From Linum tenue (lineage: Eukaryota; Streptophyta; Magnoliopsida; Malpighiales; Linaceae): DNA of 64,000 nucleotides. How positions within the stretch are numbered: position 1 is the stretch's first letter; every line of letters begins with the position of its first letter. The stretch is from contig CAMGYJ010000008.1 in assembly GCA_946122785.1 (NCBI GenBank), positions 56,058,963 to 56,122,962 of the forward strand. Reading direction: 5' to 3'. The position numbers and the translations under genes were made by a program. Below the pieces are notes generated by a model that was not told where the DNA came from, searched no databases, and worked only from the letters and a program-made list of their open reading frames with translations. Of the stretch, positions 1 through 12,500 are shown one piece after another.

Positions 1-341
1 TGTCAGACTTTCCCAATGTCAAGCTCTTCCTCATTATGTCGATCTTGAGAGAGCCTCGTCATCTAATTGTTCTTCTTTCCTTGCCGAGGTGTGGTCTCCT
101 AAGCGCTTGCCCGTATTTTCCTTTCCATTAAATAGAGAGCTAAGGTGAATTGTCGTTGCTTGGTCGCTACTAACTTTCTGGTTTATCACCTAGGCTCTTC
201 CATTTCTATGTAATGTATGACATTCCATTTTTCAAGTATCAATACACGATTCAAGGTGCTTGGAACCTCCGACGACGAGGTTGATGGACCCTCCTTCCAG
301 GAATTCGATGCACCACCTACTAGTGATGATGAGGACCACTT
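1..341. other. unassigned sequence, left edge
   Basis: No convincing coding region or RNA gene is seen. Short open frames lack family motifs. The stretch leads into the degenerate tandem repeats that begin near 342 and is probably part of the same repeat-rich sequence. Confidence 0.3.
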
Positions 342-847
342 GCCTAGGCTTCTCCTCGACGGGTAAGCGAGCACAAGGGCCTCTCTCTGACTAAGCGGGA
401 GTACAACGACGCTCCAGTAAGGGAATAGCATGTCAGGCTTATCCTCAACGGAGTAAGTGAGCACAAGTGACTCCTTCCGACTAAGCGAGAATACAACACG
501 ACGACGACTTGAAAGAGGTGCCTAAGAAGGAACATTATGAGGGATGTGTTGGGGACATCACCTCTCATGGGGATGTGGGATCTGGAAACCCGACACTCAT
601 CTAAGTCAAGCGCAAACTCTGAGGCTCTTCACTTTGGGGGGAAAGAATATCGGTTGGGGGACAACGTCTGCATCAATTGGTGATGCTCCCCAAAGCAGAG
701 CATCGTTGCTCCTGAATAGGAAATAATGTGCCTATGCTTCTCCTCGACGGAGGAAGCGAGCTATATGAGCTCCATCTGTCTAAGCAGGGGTAATTCGAGG
801 GATATTGTAGGGATACCCTCTCATGGAGACCCATTGTTGGGCACCGG
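342..847. repeat. degenerate tandem repeats, left part
   Basis: A segment containing cttctcctcgacgg followed by an aagcgag-type word recurs near 349 and 737 here and near 1627 in the right part; a weaker copy (cttatcctcaacgg) lies near 449. A second shared word set (gaatatcggttg, then ggtgatgctccccaaagcag) lies near 645-705 and again near 1530-1590. The array is interrupted by a MITE at 848-1455. Repeat identity is by eye. The parent element is not recognised; such arrays occur in untranslated parts of large plant retroelements and CACTA transposons, but that is inference. Confidence 0.55.
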
Positions 848-1455
848 TAGGGCTGTACATGGGTCGGGTGGTTCGGGTTGGGTCATATTAATCACCCGGC
901 CCATATACTATGATTTTCAAAATGTTAAATCCAATCCGACCCAAATAAATGGAGGAAAAATTTTTCAGTATGCATAAATATTGTTTGGATTTTAATGAAA
1001 TGCAATTTACTTCAACATATGCCTAGTTTTTTCATAAATATTTGTCGAAGTAAACTAAAGTAGTTATAAGCTAACATATTCATAATATATTCTTCTTGTA
1101 AAATTGTACACACAAGAAAAAAGTTTACGTGAATCATAAGCTTCTATTAAATCTATGTCTATTAAGTTGAATAATATATTAGATTAGAGAAATCGCAAAG
1201 AGAAAAATATGATAATATAGCTTGATTTTCTCACAAATATGTGTTGTATACAAACACTTATGCCAATAGTTCAACACAGGTTGGGTCGGGTTCTACAGGT
1301 TGCGTTACCCAAAATCCGGACCCAACCCAATAGAGACGGGTTGTACAAAAGAAAACCGTCACCCAACCTTAAACTTTAATTTTGTCGATAAATACGAGTG
1401 GGTTGGGTCGGGTTGGACGGGTGAGTGGGTTTGTAGGTTGTTTTGTTCATCCCTA
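848..1455. mobile_element. hAT-like MITE
   Basis: The left end reads TAGGGCTGTACATGGGTCGG and the right end, reverse complemented, begins TAGGGATGAACA. These are hAT-type termini followed by the GGGTCGGG-rich subterminal repeats common in plant nonautonomous hAT elements. The interior is AT-rich with no coding capacity. The flanks ggcaccgg (840-847) and cgccctgg (1457-1464) look like a decayed 8-bp target duplication. The related repeat unit near 1729 lacks the element, which supports an insertion. Confidence 0.75.
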
Positions 1456-1456
1456 A

Positions 1457-1836
1457 CGCCCTGGCACCTGACTGAAGAGCCAGATGCAAGCTCTAGTGCT
1501 CTTTCACTTTGGGGGGGGGGGGGGGGGAAATGAATATCGGTTGGGATGAACATACTCTGGACCAGTTGGTGATGCTCCCCAAAGCAGAGCCACAGACGCT
1601 CCTAAACAGGATATAACGCGCCTAGACTTCTCCTCGACGGAGGAAGCGAGCTATATGAGCTCAATCTGTCTAAGCGGGGAAATTCGAGGGATATTGTAGG
1701 GATATCTCCTCTCATGGGGACCCGTGGTTGGGCGCCCTGCATTTGACTGAAGAGCCAGGCGCAAGCTCTAGGGCTCTTCCGCTTTAGTGGAGAATGAATA
1801 TCGGTTGTGATGAACATCCTTTGAACCGTTGGTGAT
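1457..1836. repeat. degenerate tandem repeats, right part
   Basis: This continues the array left of the MITE. It includes a 17-base G run (1511-1527), another copy of the cttctcctcgacgg segment (near 1627), and two copies of the word gaatatcggttg. The G run may be of uncertain length in the assembly. Confidence 0.5.
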
Positions 1837-2229
1837 ATATAATAAAAATGATTTTTTTTAGTATATATACAACATAAAAATGTTAAGACAAAGAGTTTTT
1901 TTAGGAGGACCAAGATAATATTATTACTAACTAATATGTTAGGTACAACCAATCATATGGCGTCATGTTATTTGTTTATTTGGAATTCATGGCCGCCGGC
2001 AGATGGAATTGCAGGGTTGACACTCATGTTAAAAATAAAGTACCTGAAATCCTGAGTTAAAGTGATTTCATCCTTTTAATACAATAAATGAACTCCTGGT
2101 TGACAATAATTAATTAGTGCTAATAGCCAAATTCCAAAGGAGAGCAGCCAAATCCTTCCTACACAGACATCTTACAGCTCTCTCTACTTCATAATTGCCT
2201 CACCACACCCACCTGTCCCTCGTTCCTTC
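1837..2229. other. AT-rich intergenic sequence
   Basis: No gene, RNA gene or clear repeat is seen. It lies upstream of the methyltransferase gene and may contain distal promoter sequence. Confidence 0.3.
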
Positions 2230-3660
2230 TACCATTTCTATATAACTATACTAGAGGCAAGGCAAAAATCACCAAATTCATTGCAACAACTCGAATTTAA
2301 GATCTTGAAGTTACGATTTCGATGTGATACTATTACACAACCTATTTCCCGCTATGAAAAAGAAGAAAAGAGGCAGAAGTTTTTTCGGTGTAAAAAGAGT
2401 CAAAAGTTACAAACACAAAACAGAAAAGTGAAAAAGGAAAACAGAGGAAACGATAAATAATAAAACAAATTAAGCAAGAAAAAGAAGGGCTTATTTTCGT
2501 TAAAAATTATAAAATTGTTTTGTTGGTGCAAAACGCAACAGCTTTTGTCTTTGGATCTGATAATCAGTGATTTTAATTTTACTGTTAACTCATTTATTAA
2601 TTCTGTTAATTCGCTGCTTAATATTCTCTCCCTCTCCCCTGTTTTGTGCTTTCTTCAACACTGATGAACGCCGAGATAGCTGCAACAAGCAACAACAAAA
2701 AAGCGCTCTCTCTCTCTCTCTCTCTCGTCTCTGCCATTTCCCCATCTCTCCACTCTCTCCAACTAACCACCTCCCCGAAACTGGTAACTTTCCTCCTTTT
2801 CCTGAAAAACCCTAGTTTCCATTTCATCTCATTCGATTCTTTCTTCTTCGTGTTTCTTCCCATCACAAATGCCGGATGCCGGAAGCTCCTCTTTTCGGAA
2901 TTGTTCTGGCTGATCGTTGTTTTGTTCGTTCCTCGCCCGCACCCTTCCGGATTTTCTGTTTAGTGATCGGTATTTGATCTGATCTTTTGCTTGGGTTTCT
3001 TCTTCTTTCCCTCCCTCGAGATCTGCACTGAAGCTAAGAATGGAAAGTTTGATTGCATTTCCTTGCCAGAATTGGGATTCGATGGGTATTATCAGTGGAC
3101 AAAAAAGGGGGGCGGAGTTGTGTTTTTTGGGGATTCGTTCATTTAATTGCCTTCTCTCTGTTGGATTTCATATTTTTCTTCTAGAAAAATAAAAAAAAAG
3201 TGGCCGTTAGTCACTGCCACATTCGCGGAGAATTTGGTTGTTTTTATTCTGTTTTTGACTTTTATTCTGCTCCGCAGGTTGATCTGAATTTGGTTAAGTT
3301 GCTGGGCGCGTTGATGGACATCTGTTGTTGATTCTGGTTCCAATTCTTCATTGATCCAAGGAGCTTGTTTTGGCATTTACTGTGGGGAATTGGATTTAAA
3401 TCCAATTCAATTTTATCTCAATTGTTTTGGATTCGAAGCTTAGAGTGGAAATCTGAAGATCCCGAATCGAGTGGCTTGCTGCCTCTCTGGTTACTGTGGA
3501 CTCTGCTGTTCGATGCTTGCAGGGATAGTTGGTGTTCATGGTAAAATGTACACAAGCTTGTATGTGACTATTGGTGACGCTTTTCCGTGCTCGTGGAGTT
3601 CTGGGTCATGATTGGATCCTTGGTTGGTTGTGAAAGTTCGTTTTGTTTAAAAATTCGGAC
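2230..3660 (+). promoter_or_regulatory. putative promoter and 5' leader of the QUL-like gene
   Basis: A TATA-like word (tctatataact) lies at 2238-2247. A CT repeat (2706-2726), typical of plant 5' leaders, begins a pyrimidine-rich stretch. The region to 3660 has no long frame with a recognisable product and several possible splice sites, so the leader may contain an intron. The transcription start cannot be fixed from sequence alone. Confidence 0.4.
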
Positions 3661-6600
3661 ATGAGAAGTCCTTGGCTCAATAAACTATATGTTACTTTAG
3701 GCCCTAGACCGCCGGCTAGTTGGTTGTTGTTGTGCCTTGTATGTGTCCTTGCTGTGATTGCCATCTTAGGATCGACGTCTTCCACTACATTTGATTCCGT
3801 CGCAGTCACACCAGTTCCGAACATTTATTCGAATTACAGAAGGTTAAAGGAGCAGGCTGCAGTCGATTATTTGGAGCTTAGATCGTTCTCAGTTTCTGCA
3901 GCTAGGCAGCAAGTGCTTGGTCTTTGTGGCAAAGAAAGAGAACATTTTGTGCCTTGTTACAATGTCACTGCAAATACATTGGCTGGGTTTAAGGATGGTG
4001 AAGAGTTCGATAGGCATTGTGAAATGTTTAGGCCAAGAGAGCGTTGCTTGGTTCGGCCTCCAAAGGATTACAAGATCACCACTAAGATGGCCGGCAGGGA
4101 GGGATGTAATATGGAGTGGAAATGTGAGGCTAAGCAGAGACCAGTTTCTTTCTTCTGGAAGCATGACAAAGAGGTGCCACCTGCTTTGTTCAGTCATTGA
4201 AGTAGTGAACTTATAATGCAGAATTTTAGTATTTTAGTTGGTTATAATTTTAATGCCCCAATTGTTGTAGATTGATGCTGCTGGAAGAGAATCAAATTGC
4301 TTTTCACTCTGAAGATGGATCGATATTTGATGGAGTGAAAGACTACTCACGCCAGGTTGCTGAAATGATAGGTTTAGGAAGTGACGCTGAGTTTCATCAG
4401 GCTGGTGTAAGCATTCCTTCTTAGACATTCCATGTTGAATAACCAGCAGAGTACTCGTTAGGCATCTTATAACTATATTTGAAAGAAACGAAAATCTATT
4501 TTCTCTTCTTATATGGTCTTTTGCTTTTCATGTCTGATCATAGGTAAGGACTGTGTTGGACATTGGTTGTGGATTCGGAAGCTTTGGAGCTCATCTAGTG
4601 TCGCTCAAGGTAATGCCGATCTGCATTGCTGCTTATGAGGCCACCGGCAGCCAAGTTCAAGTAGCACTTGAGAGAGGCCTACCAGCTATGATTGGAAATT
4701 TTATCTCACGGCAACTTCCATATCCTTCATTGTCATTTGACATGATTCACTGTACTCAGTGCAGTATTATCTGGGATGATAAAGGTACATCTGAGTGCTT
4801 AACTTTCCTCTCTTTAATTTTTCAGATCCTCTCCACTTGTTCGTCTTTGTTTCTGTGTCTTCTTAGTACTCTTATTGTTTGTTCTTTTACCCATTTTCTT
4901 TGCCTCTGTTTCTATTTTTAAATTTGGCTTTTGTCTAGTCATGTTTTTACTCATCTGATATAACGGATGGAAAAGTTGTTATTGTTGGAATGTTGATACT
5001 GTTTTACACCAGGACTGTGAATCAGTTTCAAATATGACAGTAAGAAGGGAATGTTGTACCTTCACTGACCATTTCTTCCTTCAGCTTTTGTTTTCACCGT
5101 TTCTCGCTGAAGACGTTTATGTGGTAGACGTCTAAATGTTGAGAAATATAAACCACTATGTGATATGCATTCGTGATTGTATATTTCTGATATGAAGAAG
5201 TATCATGAAGTACATTTCTTTTGACAGGGTCTTGTGGAAGTTTTTTTTTCTTCTTCTTCTAACCAGTGTATGTTGGAGGCATCCTAGTGTTTCATTTTGT
5301 ACACATATTAGAATGAGCTCTTTTTTCACTGTTATCTGACAACGACTTCCTAAAAATCAGATGGTATGTTCCTTATCGAAGTGGACCGAATTCTCAAGCC
5401 AGGAGGTTACTTTGTTTTAACATCTCCGGCAAGTAAACCAACTGGAAGTTCATCTAGAATTAAGAAGAGGAGCATGGTGGCACCAATTGAAGAATTCACT
5501 GAAAATATCTGTTGGAGTCTCATGGCTCAGCAGGACGAGACGTTCATCTGGCAGAAAACTGCTGATGTCAATTGTTATAAATCTCGGTGAGGATGCGATG
5601 ATCAAACTCGCTTCCTTCAATTTTCTTTCTTTCTGAAGTATATTGCTTGGGATCAAAGGATGTACAACTCTTGCTTTATTTTCCTTATGTCTTAATAATA
5701 TTGCAGTAAGTCGGCTTCTCCTCCAATTTGCAATGAAGGGAATGATATTCCTCCATATTACCAGCCTCTTGTGTCATGTATTAGCGGAACCACTAGTCAG
5801 CGTTGGATACCAATTCAGAACAGGTCAACCGAGCAGTTAAGCTCATACGAGCTTCAAGTTCATGGCAAGTATTTTTTGTGTTTTAGATGATATTTTCTTT
5901 TACACGTAAAGATGCAAATGCTAAGCCCATGATTTAAAGTCCTGACTCTATTCTGAATGTCCTTTTGCAGGAGTTCCACAAGACGATTTCTATGAGGACT
6001 CCCAGGTGTGGCGATCGGCTCTTAGAAACTATTGGTCATTGCTAACACCATTAATTTTCTCCGACCATCCAAAGAGGCCAGGCGATGAAGATCCATTACC
6101 TCCATTCAATATGCTAAGAAATGTTATGGACATGAATGCTCATTACGGTGGCTTAAATGCTGCCTTTCTGGATGAGAAGAAATCGGTTTGGGTGATGAAT
6201 GTTGTCCCTGTTAGGGCCCGTAATACTCTTCCCCTCATAATCAATCGAGGTTTCGCTGGTGTTCTACATGATTGGTATGCTTTCTATTTCATAGCCTACT
6301 ATATCTGATTGTCTTGAGTAAAAATCGCATTTACAACGTGGCCTAGGATAACTGGGTTCATCCTTATTATGTGAAATAGAGATTTTTTAATGTAATCCTT
6401 TATTTTGCTTGCAGGTGTGAGCCCTTCCCGACTTACCCCCGAACATATGACTTTCTCCATGGATATGGACTGCTCTCTCATCTTAGTTCAGAGAGGTGTG
6501 GTATGATGGACGTACTATTGGAGATGGATCGAATTCTAAGACCTGAGGTACATTAATGCAACTATTTATATATGTGCTAATGACCATATCTTCAGAGCCA

Positions 6601-6850
6601 GATTAAAGTACTTGTGTAATATGTCTGAATTCACGCGATACTACAAGGATCAGTTGTCCTTGTCCATCTTCATCCCATGACGGGTTGTTTGTGTTTGCAG
6701 GGATGGGTGGTTCTGTCAGATAGTGTAGTAGCCATCGACATGGCTCGAGCACTAGCTGCGCAGATACATTGGGAAGCAAGGGTTGTGGATCCTCAGAATG
6801 GCAGCGACCAGAGGATACTGGTTTGCCAAAAACCATTTGTCAAGAAATGA
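3661..6850 (+). CDS. QUL2-like: QUASIMODO2-LIKE putative methyltransferase, with exon-1 frameshift
   Basis: SAM-dependent methyltransferase of the plant DUF248 family (QUA2/QUL group), Golgi type II membrane proteins linked to pectin methylation and cell adhesion. Coding exons inferred from family alignment and splice sites: 3661-4173, 4271-4406, 4544-4784, 5361-5586, 5707-5864, 5971-6274, 6415-6547, 6701-6850. The ATG at 3661 gives the family N-terminus MRSPWLNKL; the frame upstream of it has no ATG. A hydrophobic anchor ([18 protein letters not shown]) lies near residues 21-38. SAM motif I is [15 protein letters not shown]. Other family blocks are [42 protein letters not shown] and [10 protein letters not shown], and it ends CQKPFVKK. 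Coding length is 1861 nt, one more than a multiple of three. The extra base falls at about 4078, between DYKI and PLRWPAGRD. Without it the product would be about 619 aa, near family length. The intron after 5864 starts with GC. QUL1 versus QUL2 assignment is uncertain. Confidence 0.9.
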
Positions 6851-7330
6851 TTCTTCAAGCATTTTAGTATTAATGGAATCCTTCGTATTAACTGTACAAT
6901 CTTTGTTTTCCGCTGGCAAACTGTTACCCTCATCTCTTTGAAACTCAGCTAGCTCTCTGTTAACAAAGCTTATGGCCACGGATTTGAAATTGGCAGCATG
7001 AACATGTTACAACACTGTCCAGGGCCCTGAGAGCAGGAAATTAGCACTGGCAAACTAGTGGGAATTGGAAGAGGCTGTAGATTAGCAAGAAGCCTTGTAT
7101 TGCTGGCTGCAGAGAAAGTGAGCTGCTAAGTGCAAAAGCCATTCAGATTTTTTTTCCCCCCATTTTTGTTTTGAGTTCAAAGCATTTGTAGCATTTATTC
7201 ATCGATTTTGTTTTGGCTCCCTTCTTTTTGCTAATTCTTTCAGTGTTGATGATCTCTTTGTTATTCTTTTTTTTTATTATTTTAATTTCCTTCTCTTCCA
7301 AACATTGAGAGTTTCAAGGAAGATTTTTCA
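6851..7330 (+). other. probable 3' UTR and downstream region of the QUL-like gene
   Basis: T-rich sequence follows the stop codon, with no coding frame. The polyadenylation site cannot be placed with confidence; AT-rich words near 7330-7350 are candidates. Confidence 0.4.
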
Positions 7331-8094
7331 TATAATTATATATAATGAATGTACTGGGACGGGAACAGCAGTAAAGTGCAGTCAAGGAAAAACTTTATAA
7401 ATTCCCACGACATTCTTCTTTTTCAGTCCCTTCAAGGATATCCAATATTCTTCTTTTTCTAGTTCTGTTCAATTCTTTGTCAGTGTTTTGGATGGCCTGT
7501 GATTCACAACTAATGGCTACTACATTTGACCAGTGCACCTTAGTCAAACGAGTATTGTCAATTCTCACGGCCAACCGTGACCTCCACAGAAGAGGCGGTG
7601 AGAATTGTAAAGTTCTAGGAGTCAAATTACAGTTTACTGGCTCGTGAAAAAGTCACGCTTTCGATTGTGATATTTGCAAAGCAACTATGAGCTGTGTAAA
7701 TGAAACGGTTCATTTCAGTTCGACGTCACGATTTACCTGCCATGATGTGCGATTGTGATTTTGGTACTTCTGGGTATAAATAGAAGTTGAAGACATTTTT
7801 GAAAAAGGAGGATTTTAGAGGGAGAGTAGCAGCAGCCTCCTAGAGAGAGAGATAGTGATGACCAATGAGCTCTAGTGGTGATTTAAGACTTCAATTCTCA
7901 ATTAAAGGCAAGATTTACGCCCAATGAGTGATAATTGAAGTTCTAGAAGAAGAACCAATCCTTTTGATGTTGATTTCTTTCTTTGAGTTTGTAATTTTTC
8001 TCTTTCTCTCACTCACTGTGAAGTAGAACCCAATCTCATTTGGATGTGTAGAATTCTAGCTATCTATGGGGTTAGATGGTTGAATGATTCATAT
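7331..8094. other. intergenic sequence left of the Pack-MULE
   Basis: No gene is recognised. The sequence just left of the MULE (to 8103) and just right of it (from 14934) would have been contiguous before insertion. Confidence 0.3.
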
Positions 8095-8103
8095 GTTTGT
8101 TTG

Positions 8104-8395
8104 GGCTAAATTGCAAGTTTTGGCACTAGAATTACTTAAAAAGTTCACATTTGCCATTACAAATCATTTATTTCATCCGTAGTCGCTTAAATTAGGTTAA
8201 TAGTTCAAGTTTGGTCATTGACCGTTAGTCTCCGTTAACTTTTGCTGATGTGGCGGTCAACTCTTATAGTTGACCGTTAAATAAGTGACGTGGCAAATAA
8301 AAAAAAATAAAAATGGTTATTTCCAGCTGATTATTATAAATTAAAAAAAAAGAAAATGCTAATTCCTTAATTATTATTTTCCATCGCCATCTTCC
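8104..8395 (+). repeat. left terminal inverted repeat of the Pack-MULE
   Basis: It matches the reverse complement of 14630-14924 with scattered substitutions and small indels. Shared blocks include cgttagtctccgttaacttt and tgctgatgtggcggtcaac. The similarity runs to the word attattattttcca. Confidence 0.88.
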
Positions 8396-8437
8396 ACGGC
8401 GACACCGCCGCCGCCGGCGCTGCTGGTTTGCTCTTTA

Positions 8438-8647
8438 CAATTTCCTGCTCCACTTCCAGCTCGTCTTCTTCTCCGGAATAAGAAAACGAGGACGCGATTC
8501 AGTTGTCGGGTCGTTGTCGGCTCGGCGACGACGAGGAGTAGCGAGAGAGGAAGATTTGGAAGGGATACGGAGCTTGGCCAAGTGGGATTTCATGTGGCCG
8601 CCCAAGGATCTTCCATTGGGGAACACTCTGGATTTGTGCCTCTCCAT
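8438..8647 (-). pseudogene. captured C2H2 zinc-finger (ZAT-type) gene fragment
   Basis: From an ATG at 8647 the minus strand encodes MERHKSRVFPNGRSLGGHMK, then SHLAKLRIPSK. Plant ZAT-type proteins begin MERHKC-x2-C and continue through a (Q/R)ALGGH core. Here the zinc-binding cysteines are missing (HKSRVFPNG instead of HKC..C..FPNG), while the histidine side of the finger (LGGHMKSH) remains. The frame ends at a stop at the low-coordinate end. It lies inside the Pack-MULE and is read as a transduplicated, damaged copy. Confidence 0.75.
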
Positions 8648-8809
8648 GAGCTCCCTTTTCCCTCTCTCTCTCATATAGAAACAAGAAAACAGAAGGTGGA
8701 AGGTGGAAGGAGAAAGATAAGATTTTGTTGGAGAGAGGCAGTTAAAAGGAGTAGGTGACAAGCATTCTTCCACCAAAAATACAGAATTCCACAGACCCAA
8801 AGCTTATGA

Positions 8810-9013
<204 letters not shown>

Positions 9014-9139
9014 GTTGGCACGGATTGCGCGAGCTGCTTCTGAAACATTCGTTCCTACGTATTTTGCTTGCTTTAAACTTATTAAAGAGTTGGTTATGAG
9101 CTAACATTTGAATCATTAATCTGCTTACGGAGATGATGA

Positions 9140-9520
9140 TAACAACGTTTTTGTGATGGAAACCCTAAAATCTGGTTTGTCTCATTGATCTTTTCAGCTT
9201 ATATAGCTGTTGCAGTAGTACAAGTGGGTTTGCTTAAGTGTAGAAGAAGACAAGGTTCCTTCAACTACAAGTACAGTCCGAAAAGGGAAAAGTGAAGAAA
9301 AACAGAAGTACAGTGACCAAATGTGAAATTGTCTATCCGCTCTTGTTTCTCCCTGAAACGATGTCGCTCCAGGTCCAGCTTGGTTTAGGTTGACTTAGTG
9401 GAACGCTGTCGTTGAGCTGTTGGATTCCGTCCGTTGTCGAAGCGGCGTCGTGGTGGCCTCGTGGCGGAACGTCGTCGTCTGGAAGGCGGGTTTGAGAAGA
9501 ATTTGAATTCTTCTCTGATA
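9140..9520 (-). repeat. 3' LTR of the Copia element
   Basis: 381 bp. In the element's sense the ends are TATCAGAG and CGTTGTTA, not the usual TG and CA. It carries an 11-bp segment that the other LTR lacks. The pol frame runs into it. Confidence 0.93.
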
Positions 9521-12500
9521 GCCCCCCGCAAGCTGGTGGGCAGAGTTCATGGACACCAAGCTTGGAAAGTAGATGGTGAAAGATGGCCGGGGAGAGAGCC
9601 TTGGTGAAGAGATCGGCCAGTTGGTGAACAGTAGAGACATGTAGGACTTTGATGGTGCCATCTTGGAGCTTTTCGCGGACGAAGTGACAATCCAATTCGA
9701 TGTGCTTCGTCCGTTCGTGAAATGTGGGGTTCTCGGCGATGTAGATGGCTGATTGGTTGTCGCAGTAGATGGAAGCTGGTTGAGGATGAGGAATCTTGAA
9801 GTCGTGGAGCAGGTAGAGGAGCCATTGCACTTCACAGGTGGTGTATGCAAGGGCGCGGTATTGTGCTTCACAAGAAGATCGGGAAATGGTGGTCTGCTTC
9901 TTGCATTTCCAGGACACCAAGGAGTCACCCAAGTAGACACAGAAACCGGTCACAGAGCGGCGTGTGTCAACACAGGCGGCCCAATCAGAGTCACTGAAAG
10001 CCTTCAAGTGCAGTGTGGACGAAGAAGGGAAGAAGAGACCATTTGATGGTGCCGATTTGAGGTACCTCAGTATTATGGTCACAACTTTGAAATGTGTATG
10101 GCTAGGGTTAGACATAAATTGGCTTACTTGTTGGGTGGCGAAGCTTATGTCAGGCCTTGTTGTAGTGAGGTAGATGAGCTTCCCAACAAGTCTTCTGTAT
10201 TGTTCTGGGTCAGGGTCGGGGTCATCATGTTGAGCAGATAGGTGGGTCTTGTAATCAATGGGAGTAGTGACTGGTTTGCTGTTGATCATGGCAGCATCAT
10301 CCAGGATCTCCAATGTATATTTTCTTTGAGAAATGTGAATGCCAGAAGTTGATCTTGATACCTCAATGCCCAGAAATAATTTTAAATCACCTAAGTCTTT
10401 GATGCTGAATTCTTGGTGCAAGTAAGCCTTGATGTTGATGATTTCAGACAAGTCATTTCCTCCAATTACAAGGTCATCAACGTAGACTAAGATGCAGGTG
10501 TAGGAAGTTGATGTAGCCTTGTAAAACATGGAGTGGTCGACTTTGCTGGATGTGAAACCTTGAGAATGTAGTTTCTCAGCCAGTTTAGAGAACCACTGTC
10601 TTGATGCTTGCTTTAGGCCATAAAGTGATTTCTTGAGCTTGCAAACAGGGTTTTTGATTCCTGCTGGTGGTATGTAACCATCTGGGAGCTTCATATAGAC
10701 ACATTCCTCCAAATCACCATGGAGGAATGCATTGTTGATGTCTAGTTGATGCATGTGCCAGTTGTGTATAGAGGCCAGAGCAAGGAACAATCTGATTGTA
10801 GTCATTTTCACAACAGGAGCAAAAGTATCTTGGTAGTCAATGCCCTCTTGTTGTGTGTAGCCTTTAGCAACTAGTCTTGCTTTTCTTCTTTCTAGGCTAC
10901 CATCAGAGAGAAACTTAAACTTGTAGATCCATTTGTTGCCGATGAGTTTGACATTGGGAGGGGCCTCCACAATGTCCCAGGTCTGGTTTTTGTCAAGAGC
11001 TTGAAACTCATCCTGCATAGCAGCATCCCAGAATGGGGAGAGAATAGCCTCCTTGTATGATTCTGGTTCTTTGTAAGAAGAGATGCTTAATGCAAAATGT
11101 CTGTCAGATGGAGACAAGTTATCATAGTGAATAACCTTTCTGAGTGAGTGAGTGATACCTGGATTGTGCTGTTGAGTAGGATGACTGGTAGAAGAAAATT
11201 GCTGAAGCAGGTTGCAATGGTAAAGTTGGAGATGGGAGGGTGGTTTGGGAGTTCTTGTGGACTTCCTAGTAGGAACAGGAGGTGGTGGTGGTGGTGGTGG
11301 AGAGGGTGATGGAGTAGGAGAGGAAGGTTGTGCAGAGGTAGGAGTGTTGTTAGTGGTGTCTGTGTCACTGTCAGTGTCAAAATGGATTGTGTTCAAGTCA
11401 TTGAGGGTATGAGAGGGGTTGGTGGTGGGTTGGTAACTGGGGCTGGGATCATCAAAGGGGGAAGGGGTTAGGGAGGCATTGTATAGATCAGAGGGAAGAG
11501 TGGAAGTGGTCTCATGGTGAAAGGGAAAATGGTTTTCATGGAATTGAACATCCCCTGAAGTGAAAACTTCATGGGAAGTCAGGTCATATATCCTGTACCC
11601 TTTTATCCCTGATGTAAAACCAATGAAAATGCCTTTCCTAGCTCTGGAATCAAATTTTGTTCTGTGGTTGTGGAGTGTGCTGGCAAAGCAAAGACAACCA
11701 AAAACTCTGAGGTAGGAAAGGTCAGGTGGTTTTTTGTGAAGCTTTTCAAAGGGAGTGAGGTTGTTTAGAACAGGAGTTGGTACTCTGTTGATTAGGTGTA
11801 CAACATGTTTCACACAATCTACCGAGAAATCAGGTGGGAGGTTGGCTTGGAATTTTAGAGCTCTGGCAACAGCAAGTATGTGTTGGTGTTTCCTCTCTAC
11901 TTTGCTGTTTTGTTCAGGAGTTTCAACACATGATTGTTCATGAAAAATCCCTGTGTTTTGAAAGAAATCATTCATCCTGAATTCTTTGCCTTGATCACTT
12001 CTAATTCTCTTGACAGGAGTGTCAAATTGTCTTTCAATGTAATTGCAAAACTCCTGTAGTTTAGGTCTGGCTTCTGCCTTGGTTTGTAAAAGGATGATCC
12101 ATGTCATCCTGGAGAAGTCATCAACTATAGTTAAAAAATATCGATATCCATCATAGCTAGGAACAGGGTTTGGCCCCCAAATGTCAGTATGTATTAACTG
12201 GAAAGGATTCTCAGTTACAGATGAACTGGAAGGGAAAGGCAGTCTCTTTTGCCTGGCAAAATGGCATACATCACAGGGTATAGAACTGTATGTTTCTATG
12301 GATGTACACAAATCCTTCAAAAGTGGTATTTTGGAATGGGAGACATGCCCTAGTCTATGGTGCCAAAGATCAAAAGGTGCACTACTGGTTGCAGTAGTGT
12401 GTTTAGGTATGGTAGAGTTGTCTATGTTGTCTAATAGGTAGAGGCCATGGGACAGCTTAGCAGAACCAGTCATCCTCCTCAGCTGCATGTCCTGAATCAA

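Noticed and set aside
1300..1553. Open frames around the G run
   Set aside because: They span the MITE end and repeats; low-complexity translation only.
3643..3660. Upstream extension of the methyltransferase frame (starting at 3643)
   Set aside because: The codon there is TTG, not ATG, and family members begin at the MRSPWLNKL methionine at 3661.
9753..10173. Plus-strand open frames over the Copia RNase H region
   Set aside because: Antisense shadows of the well-supported minus-strand pol frame; no domain of their own.
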